From Aspidapion aeneum (Eukaryota; Arthropoda; Insecta; Coleoptera; Brentidae), in the NCBI GenBank assembly GCA_963576565.1, contig OY755042.1:94730185-94794184 (forward strand): a DNA stretch of 64,000 bases, given 5' to 3'. The translations under genes were made by a program, and so were the position numbers. Every line of letters begins with the position of its first letter. Positions within the stretch are counted from its first letter, which is position 1. This document shows, in pieces, positions 45,419 to 57,229 of this stretch. A model generated the notes under the pieces. It was given only the letters and a program-made list of their open reading frames with translations, was not told where the DNA came from and made no database searches.

Positions 45419-46160
45419 ACAGAGTGTTCTCAAAGTTAAGTCATTTATTTAAACAGGTTGTAGAACTCGTAAAAATAAGTAATTGTATGTACCAAAAATC
45501 ATTTATATTAAAGTTGCAAAATAAAGAAGTTATTAACAATTCGAAAAATGTAAAATTTAAAAACTGTAAGACCTGACTTTTTGATGACCACTGCGTTATC
45601 AATGTTTTGTTTACTAGTGATACTGGGTATGACTAATTTTTTTGTAGAATACAAATTACTCATCATTTGTTTATTCATTGTACGGTTTTCAGTGAGAATT
45701 TCGATTTGACCAGTTGTAAATAATTCGCTAAAGTGCGGGATATTTTTGTTTTTTGGGTTAATATTATGTCCATTTGTTCATTGTTTTCATATACGTGTGC
45801 CATTTTCATAGCACAAAATGCCCAAAAAACAAAAATATCACGCAATTTAGCGAATTACTTACAACTGGCTAAATCGAAATTCTCACTGAAAACCGAACAA
45901 TGAATGAATACATGATGAGTAATTTGTATTGTACAAAAAAATGAGCCATACCCAGTATCACCAGTAAGCAAAAAATTGATGACGCAGTGGTCGAAAATAT
46001 CAAAAAGTCAGGTGTTACAGTTTTTAAATTTTATATTTTTTGAATTATTAATAACTTCTTTATTCTGCAACTTTTATATAAATGATTTTTGCTACAATTA
46101 CTTATTTTTACGAGTTCTACAACCTGTTGAAATAAATGACTCAACTTTGAGAGTGTATTA
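45419..46160. mobile_element. 740 bp near-perfect palindrome
   Basis: The left arm (45419 to about 45765) starts 'acagagtgttctcaaagtta' and the right arm (about 45815 to 46160) ends 'actcaactttgagagtgtat'. The arms mirror each other throughout, e.g. 'cagtgagaatttcgatttga' against 'aaatcgaaattctcactg'. The loop is about 50 bp. No coding frame. It is a foldback MITE-like element; termini resemble those of TA-site elements but the site is not proven. Confidence 0.8.
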
Positions 46161-46314
46161 TACATTGAGTTGTATAACGCCCTAAAAGAGGGTATAGAAG
46201 TCAATGGTATTATATCAAAAATCATTTTTTAATTAAATTTGGAATAAAATCTGACTGTCAAAAATAGTTCAGGATCTCAAAATATTACTTTTTCCAACAG
46301 AGTAGTAAATTACG

Positions 46315-46550
46315 AGATTTTCTGTCTTGTTTAACAGGTACGCAACAAAAATAACAACAATTGTCAGTCTTCGCCATTGACAAGGCCGCGATTAAATCAA
46401 AGTATAGTAAGTTCTACTACGATTGTTCTTCTTTCTACTCTATACCATCATCTCTATTTCAGCTTTTTCAATGATAATGTCAAACGCATGGTGTACCCAT
46501 CCTTTTTATTTTGGTTGGTTGTAAAATTCAATCTTTAGTCCTACAACCAG
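46315..46550. repeat. Dispersed repeat, copy 2
   Basis: Partner of 44345-44505, as described there: 'gtcagtcttcgccattgaca', 'aggccgcgattaaatcaaag', then after a longer gap 'ttttggttggttgtaaaatt'. Confidence 0.5.
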
Positions 46551-46589
46551 GGACTAAAGTGACTTCTTCAGTCCTTAAAGTGCAATAAA

Positions 46590-47080
46590 TCATTCCATGC
46601 TGGATCTGATACCTTCCTAGCCCATTAGCAAACTTCAAGTGAACACCGCGCTATATTACCCCTAAAAACAGGTTTTTGTAGATCTCAGAAACTAAACCTC
46701 CTACGAAGTTTTTGGTTAAGAGAGAAACTTACTGAGAAAAATGTTTTCTACTATGATCCAAAAACCGCTTATTGGTGCATTGCTCCGTAACAAGTTAGCA
46801 TTATTTCAATTTTTTAACGGGCAAAAAACTGTCATTAGCATTTTCACCAAATTTATTTCAGCTCGTTATAGTGTTGAACACTATTTTTTATAAATATTTT
46901 ATCAAAATTGGTCCAGTGGTTCTGGATTTAAGTGGGCTGGACAGACACACACACGGACAGGCGTCACGACAAGATTGCTAAGATAGGTCTAAATACACCA
47001 AAAAAAACACTTATCGTTATCTACAATTTTTTTTTCGGAAACTCTACATTCTCAAGTCATTCCTGCATGGGCTAGGAAGG
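46590..47080 (-). repeat. Family B repeat, copy C
   Basis: Minus orientation: 'gataccttcctagcccatta' near 46608-46627 is its 3' end; 'cctacgaagtttttggtta' (46699), 'cgttatagtgttgaacacta' (46865), 'ggacagacacacacacggac' (46940), 'tctaaatacacc' (46989) and 'gctaggaaggt' (47081) follow in order. It is the least disrupted copy in the window, about 490 bp. Only a very short CA run takes the place of the long GT tract of copy D. Confidence 0.75.
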
Positions 47081-49049
47081 TAAAAATTATTTTGGCATAT
47101 ACCATAACACCCATTGGAACATTTAATATTTTCTGGTAAGACTCTCTATATTGAAACGAGAAACTCGAATAAAATATAAATACCGAGGGACCACCCGACG
47201 TCAAAAATATGCAAATCGATAAGGTTTTAATCTCGTGATTTCATCCGATCGAAAATTTGGCTAAATTAATCGATCAAAATGGCCATTATCGATCACTTTA
47301 TCGTCCATATGGGCTTAATTTGCATGAGCAGCATTACCACACCAACACCGCGACCGCGGAGGACAAGGAGCAAAGATTGCAGTGGTGGGATGGCAAATCC
47401 AAGAAGAGACCCAGTTGTTCTTTGGGACAGAGTTGACAAGAAAATTCGATTAACAGTTGTAACAGCGGCCTTGTTATGACAGTGGTACTGTCAAATAAAG
47501 TGACCAAGGCTTAAATGTTGTTAGCTACCAATTTGTCCAAACTTAAAAATAATAAATTAAAAGATTAAATCTGATACTGATTGACTAATTTAACTCTCGA
47601 AAGGGAATTTGACCGTTCTTGTATAGTGCTGGTATAGTTGTTTTTCTCAATTAAATAAACAATGTAGGAAAATCATACATACCTTTTCAATTGCTCTTTA
47701 TCTTCTTTTTCTTCATACACTATAACTGCTTATGTATATAAATACGTTTGACAAATTGATTTTTATTTTTTCTTTATGAGGTTGGTTGCAACCATTTTTT
47801 CTTATTTTTCTATACTTTCTATTTATCTTTTTTTTAGGTTTATTTTATATATCAGAGAATGTTTTTTATAAACTAATTAATTTAGTACTGTGGTATCAGT
47901 TATAGTTTGGTAAGTAAGGTAAGGAAATTATAAAATTATAAACAAAATGTTTGGCAACAAGAAAGTTTTATTAAAAAAAATGTAATTTGATGTTTAAATA
48001 AAACAATGATAAGCTGGTATAAACGATAACTCAATTCAGAAAGAAATGATAGTAAATAATTAATAAAATATGTTAAGATGTTAATTGAGTTAAAGTTAAA
48101 GTTAAATAAAAGATATTTATTCAAAGGAAAAGTAATTTCCTTCGAACAAATCGCCTTTTTAAAAAAGAAGTTGACGGTTGAAGACCTTACTAAACTCTGT
48201 CTTCCGACACGTAAATAAATTTATAGGTACTTTTCCGTCCCTTCCACTTCTTGTCTTTGGTGCACTAAAAGACAGAAAACTATAGCTTACGCTACGTTTT
48301 TCACTGCTATAGAAAAGGATACCATCAAAGCAAGCACGACAGGACTCCCAATTCCTCTACGAGCATTAGTACATGACTTTTTTGATTATCCAATTTAAAG
48401 AAGATATAAGATAATGGCCCCATAAACGAACTGGCCCAATACTTTTCAAAACTATTTAAACAGTCAGAAAGTCCGCTTAAAAACTAACTGTTTTGATGTT
48501 GCCATTTTCTCAAAATATCTTAAAGCTAGTTAGAATACAAAAGATCCTAATTAATGCTTGTTAACTGAGAAAATGTTCCGATACGTATATAAAATGCTAA
48601 ACATTAAAATGTTATTAAAGCTTGCCAATGACAATTGTTATTTTTTTAATATGACAAGTTAAGTTAAAACGAAGACCCTGGCAAAACGGGTATGATCATA
48701 ATTTGAAATAATACTTATATGTTATTTTGAGAAAGAAACCTGCAGGTTATCAAAAGAAGTATTCAAGTCTACACCAGGGATAATATAGACTGTCATAAAT
48801 TACAAATAATTACTTTCAGAGATGTATATTTTTTCTAGGTTTTTGGTTTCACTGAGAAAAGAAACCAGGAAACCGTTAATATTTGAATTGCTTTTAAGAA
48901 ATAAGTCGGCAAATATATTAAAATAAATATTAAATAAATTTAAGCAAATCTGCAAAAACAGTATTGTTACACAGTTTAGCTGGAGTGAAAAATTTTTTTT
49001 AACAAACGCAATTTTGAGTAATCGCGATGTAAAATATTGTTGATAGAAA
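47081..49049. other. Long unassigned AT-rich stretch
   Basis: A 66-codon plus frame at 47279-47479 lies in somewhat GC-richer sequence around 47330-47500 (MAIIDHFIVHMGLIC...) but shows no domain. The rest is AT-rich, with a short inverted stretch 'aaagaagttgacgg' of no clear meaning. No transposon termini seen. Confidence 0.35.
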
Positions 49050-49206
49050 TAATGGCCCACGGAAAAACACAAGAGGAACAAAACTTTTCTTTACCCGCTT
49101 AGCTACTACTAATTTTTTTAAAATGCTATTATTTATAAACATTTTTTTTGTGGCTAAGCGGGTATAAAAAGATTTTGTTTCTCTTGTATTTTGTCGTGGG
49201 CAGCTC
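49050..49206. mobile_element. ~155 bp hairpin MITE
   Basis: 'gcccacggaaaaacacaagag' at 49052 pairs with 'ctcttgtattttgtcgtgggc' to 49201, continuing through 'acccgcttagc'/'gctaagcgggt', so the arms are about 55 bp and the loop about 45 bp. Non-coding. No target duplication scored. Confidence 0.68.
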
Positions 49207-49220
49207 AAAAGCTGTACAGG

Positions 49221-49405
49221 GCAGAGGCGTATATAAGGGAGGAACTCGGACCCTCCCCCCCCCCGTAACTAAGATTTTTTTAGATATTTTCCACATATTT
49301 CATGAATACAAACATAAAATAGCATAAAATAGGGCCTCATGGGGTCTCAGGACCCCCCAAATTTGTCTCGGGCCCATCCCAAAACTTTTTTCTATATACG
49401 CCACA
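49221..49405. mobile_element. 185 bp MITE, TSD TGTACAGG
   Basis: GCAGAGGCGTATATA and TATATACGCCACA form inverted ends, and TGTACAGG is duplicated exactly (49213-49220, 49406-49413). The interior is GC-rich with 'accctccc' and 'ggaccccccaaa' runs. The 8-bp duplication points to hAT. It lies only about 15 bp from the hairpin MITE. Confidence 0.75.
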
Positions 49406-49413
49406 TGTACAGG

Positions 49414-49894
49414 TTGTCTTATTAGAAAAGATAAAGCATTGGGGATTTCGCACTACTGTCCTGAAATTTTGAGACAAGAAAAAATATGTTAAACGTTTTC
49501 TGCTAGCCCTTCAATAATCAAAATGATGTCAAATTTTTGGTGACCTATTAAGTGTTGACAGTTAACTGTTTTGTCCTTAAGGAACTTATCAGAACAGTGC
49601 ATGGTCAATGTGACACCTTTGTAAAGCTAGAGAGACGGTATATATCTCATCTTATGGTATTGGTAAGAGAAATGATAAATATTGCCTGCGATACAGTATG
49701 CTTTTCAAAGAAGTGGCGATATCTGCCGAATACAAAAGAAACTTAGAGTAAAAACAAAAGGCAGGCAGATGAATCGAAAAACAGAACAGAATATTTTATT
49801 TTGATTTTAAACATAAAAAAGGACCTCTTATTTTACAGAAAGATACTTAGGTTGTCAAAGTAGTTTAAGAAAACGTATTTGTTTCCCTGAAATA
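49414..49894. other. Unassigned stretch
   Basis: A 64-codon plus frame at 49552 has no recognised motif. No repeats seen. Confidence 0.3.
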
Positions 49895-50190
49895 TCTATA
49901 ATGTTTCTTCAAATCGTTCGCTTACCTCATTTAGGCGTCTTCCCCAACTTCTTTTTATTTTCTCAAGGTCTCCAGTTTACAATACAATTGTTTCATCGAT
50001 TATCTTGCTCTGATATTATGACCCGCAAATGTCCATATTAATTTTGCTATTTTTCCTCTGACATCTCTGACTTTTGTTTTATTTCTTATCCATTTATTCC
50101 TTTTTCTATCTGTTAGCTTCACATGTAGCATTTGTCTTTTCATCGATCTTTGGACCTTTATATTACCTATCCCATTTACCTTTAATTTTT
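49895..50190 (-). pseudogene. RTE-like retrotransposon C-terminal region
   Basis: The minus strand yields, in shifting frames, KLTDRKRNKWI, KTKVRDVRGKIAKL, FAGHN, a KLETL/WRP-type block, and then a GEDA-MR-ANDL remnant equivalent to the WADDL block at 14371. These come in the order found between the RT palm and the terminal domain of RTE-like proteins. Interrupted by stops; no palm. A second, more worn version is at 59515-59830. Confidence 0.65.
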
Positions 50191-52199
50191 TTCAATTAGA
50201 GGTCTAGTTTAGCTGGAAATCATGAAAAACCATTACCCACTCCTAAAAATTTACCCCATTTCATTCGGATTGATTCTAATTTATTTTTCCGGCTGCTTCC
50301 AGTATATTTTCAACCATTTTTACTGGTCTATAGCGAAAGTCATACCTAACATCAAGCAATAAACAAATATTATCAATGGCCACCTTTTGACCTTGCAAGA
50401 ACTTGCTGCAATTTTTTGCAAGTGGAAAAGGGTGGATTTAAAACTTCTATTGTACATTTTTCTGTCTACTGTGGGGCCAACAGTACGCGGGGTTCGCAAG
50501 TCGCAACCGGTGCCAATGACCTCGCGTTCAGCTGATCAGCGCGGCCGATGACCCCAGAGTTCGCTAGCCCAGGCCTTAATGCAACATTTCACAATATTTT
50601 GGCAAAAAAGTGTGTAATCGTGGTTTTTCTTTCGAAATTAAGTGGGATTTTGCAAGATTTCTTCATAGCAACTAACAACATAGACGATTTACCACGAACT
50701 TTAAAGGTTTTTGTTTAGTTTTTTTGTATGTTAGTTTTGAAGAAATTGCAACGGGGTCCACGGAATAAAGTAAGTGCTTGTTTAGTGGTTTTATTAAATT
50801 TGAAGATCTTTCAAATAGTCCACAGTACACCGGTCATTTTTTTTAGGTAATGAGTAACAGTCAGAATTTTCGTGAAAGCTTCATTTTGTTGAGGCGACTA
50901 GCTTTTTCCTGTGTGAAAATTCTTGACAGTTATTCCTAAGAGACTGCGCAGGCGTAGAAATCTTTCGAGCTTTGGACAGACTAAACGGAGCGTATGGATT
51001 TGAGGATGATGTTTTTATTTACTTTTGTTCTCGCCCTTTCTTAAATTAAAATATTCCGGGAAAATAACGAAACACTGTATTCGTCCCGCTGCAAATGTAT
51101 TTTTCTTTTCATAAAACACTCGGTTTTTGACCACCTTCGGATAAGCTGAAAAACATAAAAAATATATATAAGGCGGTTTCATAAAATTTGGTGGTGCAAA
51201 AAGGTATTTTCTGCAACGACTAAAGAGTGGTTCTTTTTGTTTTACAATTAAACAACATCAGTATTCATTCAACCTTACAATTTTTTCTTTTAGATTTCCC
51301 TCCTACTGTCACAATTTTTCCGACTGAAAAATAAATAGGACAGAAGATCTACACAAACGTGAGTAAACAAAAAATTTATCGTTTATTGGTGTTCATTAGC
51401 TTTTCATTGACTATCGTAAGAACTACATTTAAACACATTTTTTAAATTACAAAAAGAAAAATTGCTACTTACTAATTACTAACTCTTCACTGTTACTTTC
51501 CGTATCTCGGTCTTTATGAGGTGAAAGAAGTATAACAGTAAAGAATTTTCTGTGGCTTAAAAAGTTCCCAATGCAATGGATAGGATACGTTTGCGATCAA
51601 CTGACAAAAGTTGTGATAACACCGTTAGACATTACTGGTTTAAATTTCTAAGGATAACACCGATTTCAATCACCCCAAAGAAGGACTCGAGAGAGCTAAT
51701 GTCAGAAGCGTGCCAAACTTTGTGGTTGCCTGAGGCAAAGGGAAAAACTCATGCGCCTCAGTTATAAATAAACATCATGTGCAATCGTTTTTTTCTGAAC
51801 AGTAGGAACTAGAATTCGTTTTATGCACTTTGTCCCTCTTTTGAGGTACTCATAAGATACTTTTCAATCCTTTGCAAATTAAAAGCAACCGCAAAAATCC
51901 AGTAAGTAAAAGCATACAGCACACGAAACTTTAAGGAGATTAGATCATTCTCGCTTTGGGATTTAATGTGTACAGACTAGGTTTTCCGACATTATATAAT
52001 GATTTCTTTAAAGAAAATTTGTATATTCTAATACTTTACCACTCACCCATAAACTAAGGGGCGGGGCGTAATTAGTCAGGCTATTTTAAGGGAGCTGGAA
52101 CCCCAAGCATAATACCTAAATAATGCGAAAAATACTACTGCAGAAGGGGCTGTAAAATGACTTAATACACACTAAGAAAGGAAACAACTGCAATATGAA
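50191..52199. other. Long unassigned stretch
   Basis: A GC-richer patch at about 50470-50575 ('tacgcggggttcgcaagtcg') and a 63-codon plus frame at 51576-51767 show no domain. No transposon ends were identified. Part could be a diverged regulatory or intronic region of a host gene, but nothing demonstrates it. Confidence 0.35.
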
Positions 52200-52470
52200 A
52201 AAAAACTACTAGGAAGAGAAATTGTGTCGCAGGCGAAAATTTTAGAAACGGTTTTTTTCGGTAGGATTCGCGAAATATTTTTTGTAGAAACTACGAAGAA
52301 AATTTTTTTCGACAAATATGGCGACTTGGATGAAAATGTTTGCAATATAAAAAACTACTGGAAATGGCGAAAATTTTAGAAAAATTAAGTATTGTTTAAA
52401 GAAATTGGCGCTACAGGAGAAAGAAAAAGGAAAATTTAAGAAAAATTAAATTATTTAAAGAAAAATAGGC
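52200..52470 (+). repeat. Irregular 'gcgaaaattttagaaaaatt' repeats
   Basis: The phrase recurs at about 52228, 52367 and, less exactly, 52425, with 'ttggcg' or 'gtcgcagg' between. It matches the inner array of the hAT-like element at 29913-30900 and, inverted, 10960-11310. Confidence 0.5.
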
Positions 52471-52529
52471 ACCATGACCTAAACATTTTCGTTTCCGACG
52501 TGAGGTGAACCAAAAACAGCTGTCACCCA

Positions 52530-53400
52530 GGAAAACAACTATGCTATGCGCATGCTAATCATAGAGGATTGACATGTGACATATCGCGAGATTGAGGCTG
52601 CATTGGGGATTTCAAATTTTGCATAAAGAACTAGGGGTAAGAAAATTAGTTTCCCGCTGAATACCGCATCTATTAACCGAAGAAGCTAGGGTCAATTATT
52701 GGTGTCAGAAAACTCTAGACCGCTTTGAGGCAGGAAACTCGAAAAACGTGTACAACATTGTCAGTGGTGATGAATCGTGGATTAAGTCATCCGAACCCGA
52801 AAATGAGCGTAATTCGTCTGTTTGGGTATTCCAAGGTGAAGAACAGCCAACAAAAGTCATCTGTTCTCGAAGTGTATCCAAAAAGATGGTCGCGACATTT
52901 ATCTCAAGAGCAGTTCATGTAGCAACAATACCTCTAGAAGATCAAAGGACTGTTACTGCCAATTGGTACACCACCATTTGTTTGCTTAAAGTCATCGCGG
53001 AGCTTCGAAAAACGAACCCCGAACGACCGACGTATCATCCTTCACCAAGACAGTGCAAGTTCGCACAAAACACAAAAAATCATTGAGTTTTTAACCCAAC
53101 AAAACGTCAAATTGTTAGACCATCGTCCATACAATCCCGACCTAAGTCCCAACGATTTCTTTTCCGAAAATGAAGAATGGACTGCGTGGTCAAAGATTTC
53201 AGTCGCCAGAGGAAGCAGTCGACGCCTTCAAGAATGCAATTTTGACAGAACCAACAAACGAGTGGAATTACAGCTTTGACAACAGATTTGAGAGAATCCT
53301 TCGAGAAAAAATTTTAATCTTTAAAACTCATCTACTGTTTTATTCCAGCTGTATATGCAAAACTTTCGTCGTTTATTTTCAATTAATAAAAGAAGGCACT
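52530..53400 (+). pseudogene. mariner transposase (D,D34D), inactivated
   Basis: VTYREIEAALGIS, a deletion, ELGVRKLVSR, a stop, IPHLLTEEARVNYWCQKTLDRF, YNIVSGDESWI (first Asp at 52769-52771), VWVFQGEEQPTK, a frameshift near 53025, RRIILHQDSASSHKTQ (second Asp at 53049), YNPDLSPNDFF (third Asp at 53154), another frameshift, then MKNGLRGQRFQSPEEAVDAF and NRFERI. The second and third Asp are 34 residues apart, the hallmark of mariner. The helix-turn-helix is mostly lost. At least one stop, one deletion and two frameshifts make it inactive. The 3' end runs into the repeat also found at 25004-25145. Confidence 0.92.
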
Positions 53401-53560
53401 ATTTATTCCGGTTCATATTAAACAAAGGCCGTGTGTTGAAAGATCACAGCTGATATTACAATGTGAAGGTGTCAAAATTATGCCTGGCACTATTATAGCC
53501 TGGCTTTATTTCAATAATTCTCCAATTCTCGTATCGTAGATTCTCATGATTCTGGTTTAT
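53385..53560. repeat. Uninterrupted copy of the 23/25 kb palindromic repeat
   Basis: 'tattccggttcatat', 'gatcacagctgatattacaa' and 'gcctggcactattatagcct' match the two halves at 22985-23059 and 24996-25145 (inverted for the left half), without the hAT insertion. It overlaps the 3' end of the mariner frame, so the repeat may be a deletion derivative of this mariner or merely abut it. Confidence 0.6.
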
Positions 53561-54041
53561 GGGATTTGTTGAGGTTTTAGAACGATAGCATTAAATACAA
53601 AGATTCTTCTGAAGTGACTATATATACGGTCAAGTAATCTGAGAGTTCCTGGTCTAAATTCGCGATTTTCGCAGTTTGCACGACAGAACGCCACGCGGGT
53701 ACGACTCTCTCGTCGATGGCACCAACTTCCTGGTTGTGTGGATGTAGGTCAGGTCGACTCAGGCAAACACAACAACCATAAACCCATACATACCGATAAT
53801 ACCATACCATCCATTCGGGCCAAAAGGTCATCGATTGGCATTCGCTGCAAATATGTGACTTTATTACATGCCGTGCGGTTTGTTATGGCTTTTAACCGAC
53901 TTCGAAAAAAAAAACAGGTGCCCAATTGAAACAGAAAATAAAAACATTTGAGTTAAAACAGAAATTATACACCATAGTCCACAGTAATAACAGGGTGTCC
54001 CGTTTTTGATGGAACTGTATCGGAAACTCAGCTATTTTTAA
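53561..54041. other. Unassigned spacer
   Basis: The frames at 53577-53831 (minus) and 53738-53929 (plus) show no domain; 'aacagggtgtcccgttt' near 53988 resembles a CAGGGTGTCCC transposon end but has no partner. Confidence 0.35.
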
Positions 54042-54187
54042 CTTCCTATCCCGCGTAGCAATGGCTAGAGAAAGTATTATTTCCGACGAAAATTTTTTTT
54101 TTAGATAACGCCGAAAATGTTTTATTTTTGGGTGTATTTTGACCTATCTTAGAAATATCGTCGTAATGTCTGTCTGTGTGTGTGTGA

Positions 54188-54261
<74 letters not shown>

Positions 54262-54362
54262 TATTTCTGTCCGTAACACGAGAGCTCCTAAGCCGCTGAA
54301 CCGATTTTCATAAAATTTTGAGGTAAAATAGTGTTCGATACTCTAACGAGCCGATTAGATGT
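54042..54362 (+). repeat. Family B repeat, copy D, with (GT)n
   Basis: 'cttcctatcccgcgtagcaa' begins the copy, followed by 'gggtgtattttgacctatct', a (GT)n tract at 54175-54259, then 'cgtaacacgagagctcctaa' and 'ctctaacgagccgattagat', where it is cut by the satellite array. The microsatellite sits where other copies have only a few GT/CA units. Confidence 0.78.
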
Positions 54363-56085
54363 GTTTCTTTCTCGTCTTTTCTCTATCTATTGCTTGACTA
54401 AAGCTAGCAGAGCAGCATAAAAAAATGTTATAACAATATAATTTAAAAAAATCATTTTTTTTAAATATTTTTTTTGTAAAAGTAGTACCAAGATGGTACT
54501 GACACGGTAATTATAGAGCAATTAAATCTTAGAACCTTTTAGATTATTTTTGTGTTATCCCTGTCCTATTTCTAAAATTTGGTGATCTGCTAAAAGCCAG
54601 CAGAGCAACATATGTTTTTTAAAAAGGGGTACCTAGAGCCACAAGTCCTAACACTGTGAATGTTAAGCAATTAAATATTTTATAACTTTACTTACGATAA
54701 ATATGTATCTTTCTCGTCTTTTTTGTGTCTAATTCTCGACTAAAGCTAGCAGAGCAGCATAAAAAAATGAAACAAACAGCCAGCGGTTCTAACACTGTGA
54801 ATGTTAGGCTATTAAATATTTTATCACTTTATTTACGATTAATGTGTATCTGTCTCATCTCTTCTGTGTATACTAAAGCTAGCAGAGTGGCATAAAAAAA
54901 TTAAACGATAATATAATATATTTTTTTTTAATCAATTTTTTCTTTTTGTAAAAGTGGTACCAAAACGGGTACTCACAAGGTAAATATAGAGCAATTAAAT
55001 CTTAAAAATTTGTAGATTATTTTTTTATCATCCCTGTCTTATTTGTAGAATTTGGTGATCTGCTGAAAGTCAGCAGAACAATATATGTTTTTTAAAAAGG
55101 GGTAAATTTTATGCTGCTCTGCTAGCATTTTTTTTTGTAAAAGTGGTACCAAGATGGGTACTGACACAGTTAATATAGAGCAATTAAATCTCAAAACCTT
55201 GTAGATAATTTTTTTATCATCCCTGTCTTATTTCTAAAATTTGGTGATCTGCGAAAAGCCAGCAGAGCAATATTTATGTTTTTTAAAAATTAAATATTTT
55301 ATCACTTTATTTACGATAAATATGTATCTTCATCGTCTTTTTTGTGTCTAATTCTTGACTAAAGCTAGCAGAGCAGCATAAAAAAATTAAACAAAAATTT
55401 AATAAAATTTTTAAAAAAAATATCAATTTTTTATTTTTGTAAGTGGTACCAAGATGGGTACTGAAACGTTAATTATAGATCAATTAAATCTTAGAACCTT
55501 GTAGATTATTTTTTTATCATCCCTGTCTTATTTCTAAATTTTGGTGATCTGCGAAAAGCCAGCAGAGCAATATATGTTTTTTAAAAAGGGGTAAATTTTA
55601 TGCTGCTCTGCTAGCAGTTTTTTTTGTAAAAGTGGTACCAAGATGGGTACTGACACGTAAATATAGAGCAATTAAATCTTAAAACCTTGTAGATTATTTT
55701 TTTACCATCCCTGTCAATTAAATATTTTATCACTTTATTTACGGTTAATGTGTTTCTTTCTCGTCTTTTCTGTGTCTATTGCTTGACTAAAGCTAGCAGA
55801 GCAACATAAAAAAAATTCATAAAAATATAATAAAAAAACTTTTTCTTAAAGCTTTGTAGATTATTTTTTTATCATCCCTGTCTTATTTCTAAAATTTGGT
55901 GATCTGCTAAAAGCCAGCAGAGCAATATATGTTTTTTAAAAAGGGGTACCTACAGCGGTTCTAACACGGTGAATGTTAAGGAATTAAATATTCTATCACT
56001 TTATTTACGATAAATGTGTATCTTTCTCGTCTTTTCTGTCTATTGCTTGACTAAAGCTAGCAGAGCAGCATAAGAAAATGTAATT
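54360..56085. repeat. Complex tandem-repeat (satellite-like) array
   Basis: Three modules recur: 'gtggtaccaagatgggtact' (about 54484, 54951, 55144, 55446, 55633), 'atttggtgatctgc' with 'gccagcagagcaatatatg' (about 54580, 55040, 55243, 55542, 55900) and 'aaagctagcagagcagcata' (about 54402, 54743, 54879, 55362, 55792, 56054). The last is also present inverted ('ttttatgctgctctgctagc', about 55108 and 55597). Module spacing alternates between roughly 190 and 300-460 bp, so this is a higher-order array with deletions. No frames of interest. Confidence 0.88.
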
Positions 56086-56527
56086 CGGAATCTCATTGTT
56101 TATTGTGATCACAGATTTTCCCACAATAGCTCAAATTTTTACTGTTTAATGTCAAAACCAGCTGTTTCAAAAATCTTCAGAAAAAAAAGAAACTTGGCAA
56201 TGCTGTACATAAGATAGGTGGCGAATGCGAGGCGACGTTCAAATATCCTTTCTTCCATGCATTGTTCATCCCAAGAACGTAAATACGTTCTTTTTTTCAC
56301 ATCCTTAGTTTTGAGTGCCCAACCTCATCATATTAAGACACACGCGGACTGCCCTCCGTCGTGTGTCTTAATATTCATAAGTCGTTGCGGGAATCTGAAT
56401 TTTGCCACAATTATCCAAAACTATTCGTAAAAAGAAACAATTTTTTCCACAAAAATCAAGGCAGTTTATGTAGTTTTATAATAAAATATCAAACTGTTTA
56501 AAGTAAATTAGGTATTATTATTTTTAT
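56086..56527. other. Spacer with a strong small hairpin
   Basis: The 70-codon plus frame at 56218 has no motif. At about 56330-56374 'tattaagacacacg' and 'cgtgtgtcttaata' pair perfectly, extended by CGG/CCG around a short loop. The rest is AT-rich. Confidence 0.45.
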
Positions 56528-56782
56528 TTGACTATTGTGTGGTTTCCAAATAAACAGAACATTGCTCATAATTATGATAATGAGGGCGAGAAAATACGAC
56601 CTAATTGGAAGAGAGGTAAAGTCAAAACTACATATCAATTTGTAAAGAAACATTCAATGCGGATATTATTTTGCGATCCCACAGAGTTGACCCCTATTCA
56701 AAAACAAGATAAGCTGAAATTATCATCTTTAGTCGTGACACAGAGAGTCCAAGTTAACGGTACATCTCTTCCTGCAAAATAA
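56528..56782 (+). CDS. Hypothetical short frame
   Basis: An 84-codon frame with normal-looking, Lys-rich composition (NYDNEGEKIRPNWKRGKVKTTYQ, then FCDPTELTPIQKQDKLKLSSLVV) and a stop at 56780. It is less AT-codon-biased than chance frames nearby, so could be a transposon or host exon scrap. I do not recognise it, and there is no splice or promoter evidence. Confidence 0.22.
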   Translation: MTIVWFPNKQNIAHNYDNEGEKIRPNWKRGKVKTTYQFVKKHSMRILFCDPTELTPIQKQDKLKLSSLVVTQRVQVNGTSLPAK

Positions 56783-57229
56783 AACAGCAGGAATGACCAA
56801 ATGGTCACTAGTCCAGCAGAAGTAACATAAACTAACCTAAATGAATAAAAGTAATCCGAATTCACATAAACTAACTTGAACATAATTGGTCTTTGACCGA
56901 AAAAACTAAAATTACAATTAGTCCAATGTTCAAGCATTTACGTCCAGGTGTATTTGAACTATAAAACTAACAACTAGCAAGCGATATAAATATAAAAAAA
57001 CGCCTGAATCATCAATCATAAATCAAAATTAACTTTATTAGTCAAAATACAATAGTACACATTGGTAAAGCTTTGCTTATCTAAATCACATGTGCAAATA
57101 AAAACATTAAAAAAATAGAGATACATAATCCCTGTCAAAATCACAACAAGCGAAAAATAAAATCAAGTTTAAAAACAAATTTAAATAACACTTAGTGTAA
57201 TTTTTATGGCTAACGCCACAACGTTGGTC
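56783..57229. other. Unassigned AT-rich spacer
   Basis: Nothing recognised apart from the likely 3' untranslated tail of the minus-strand retroelement next to it. Confidence 0.35.

Noticed and set aside
54360..56085. Repeat array considered as a CRISPR or a gene cluster
   Set aside because: Units are 190-460 bp, variable and non-coding; a satellite explains them.
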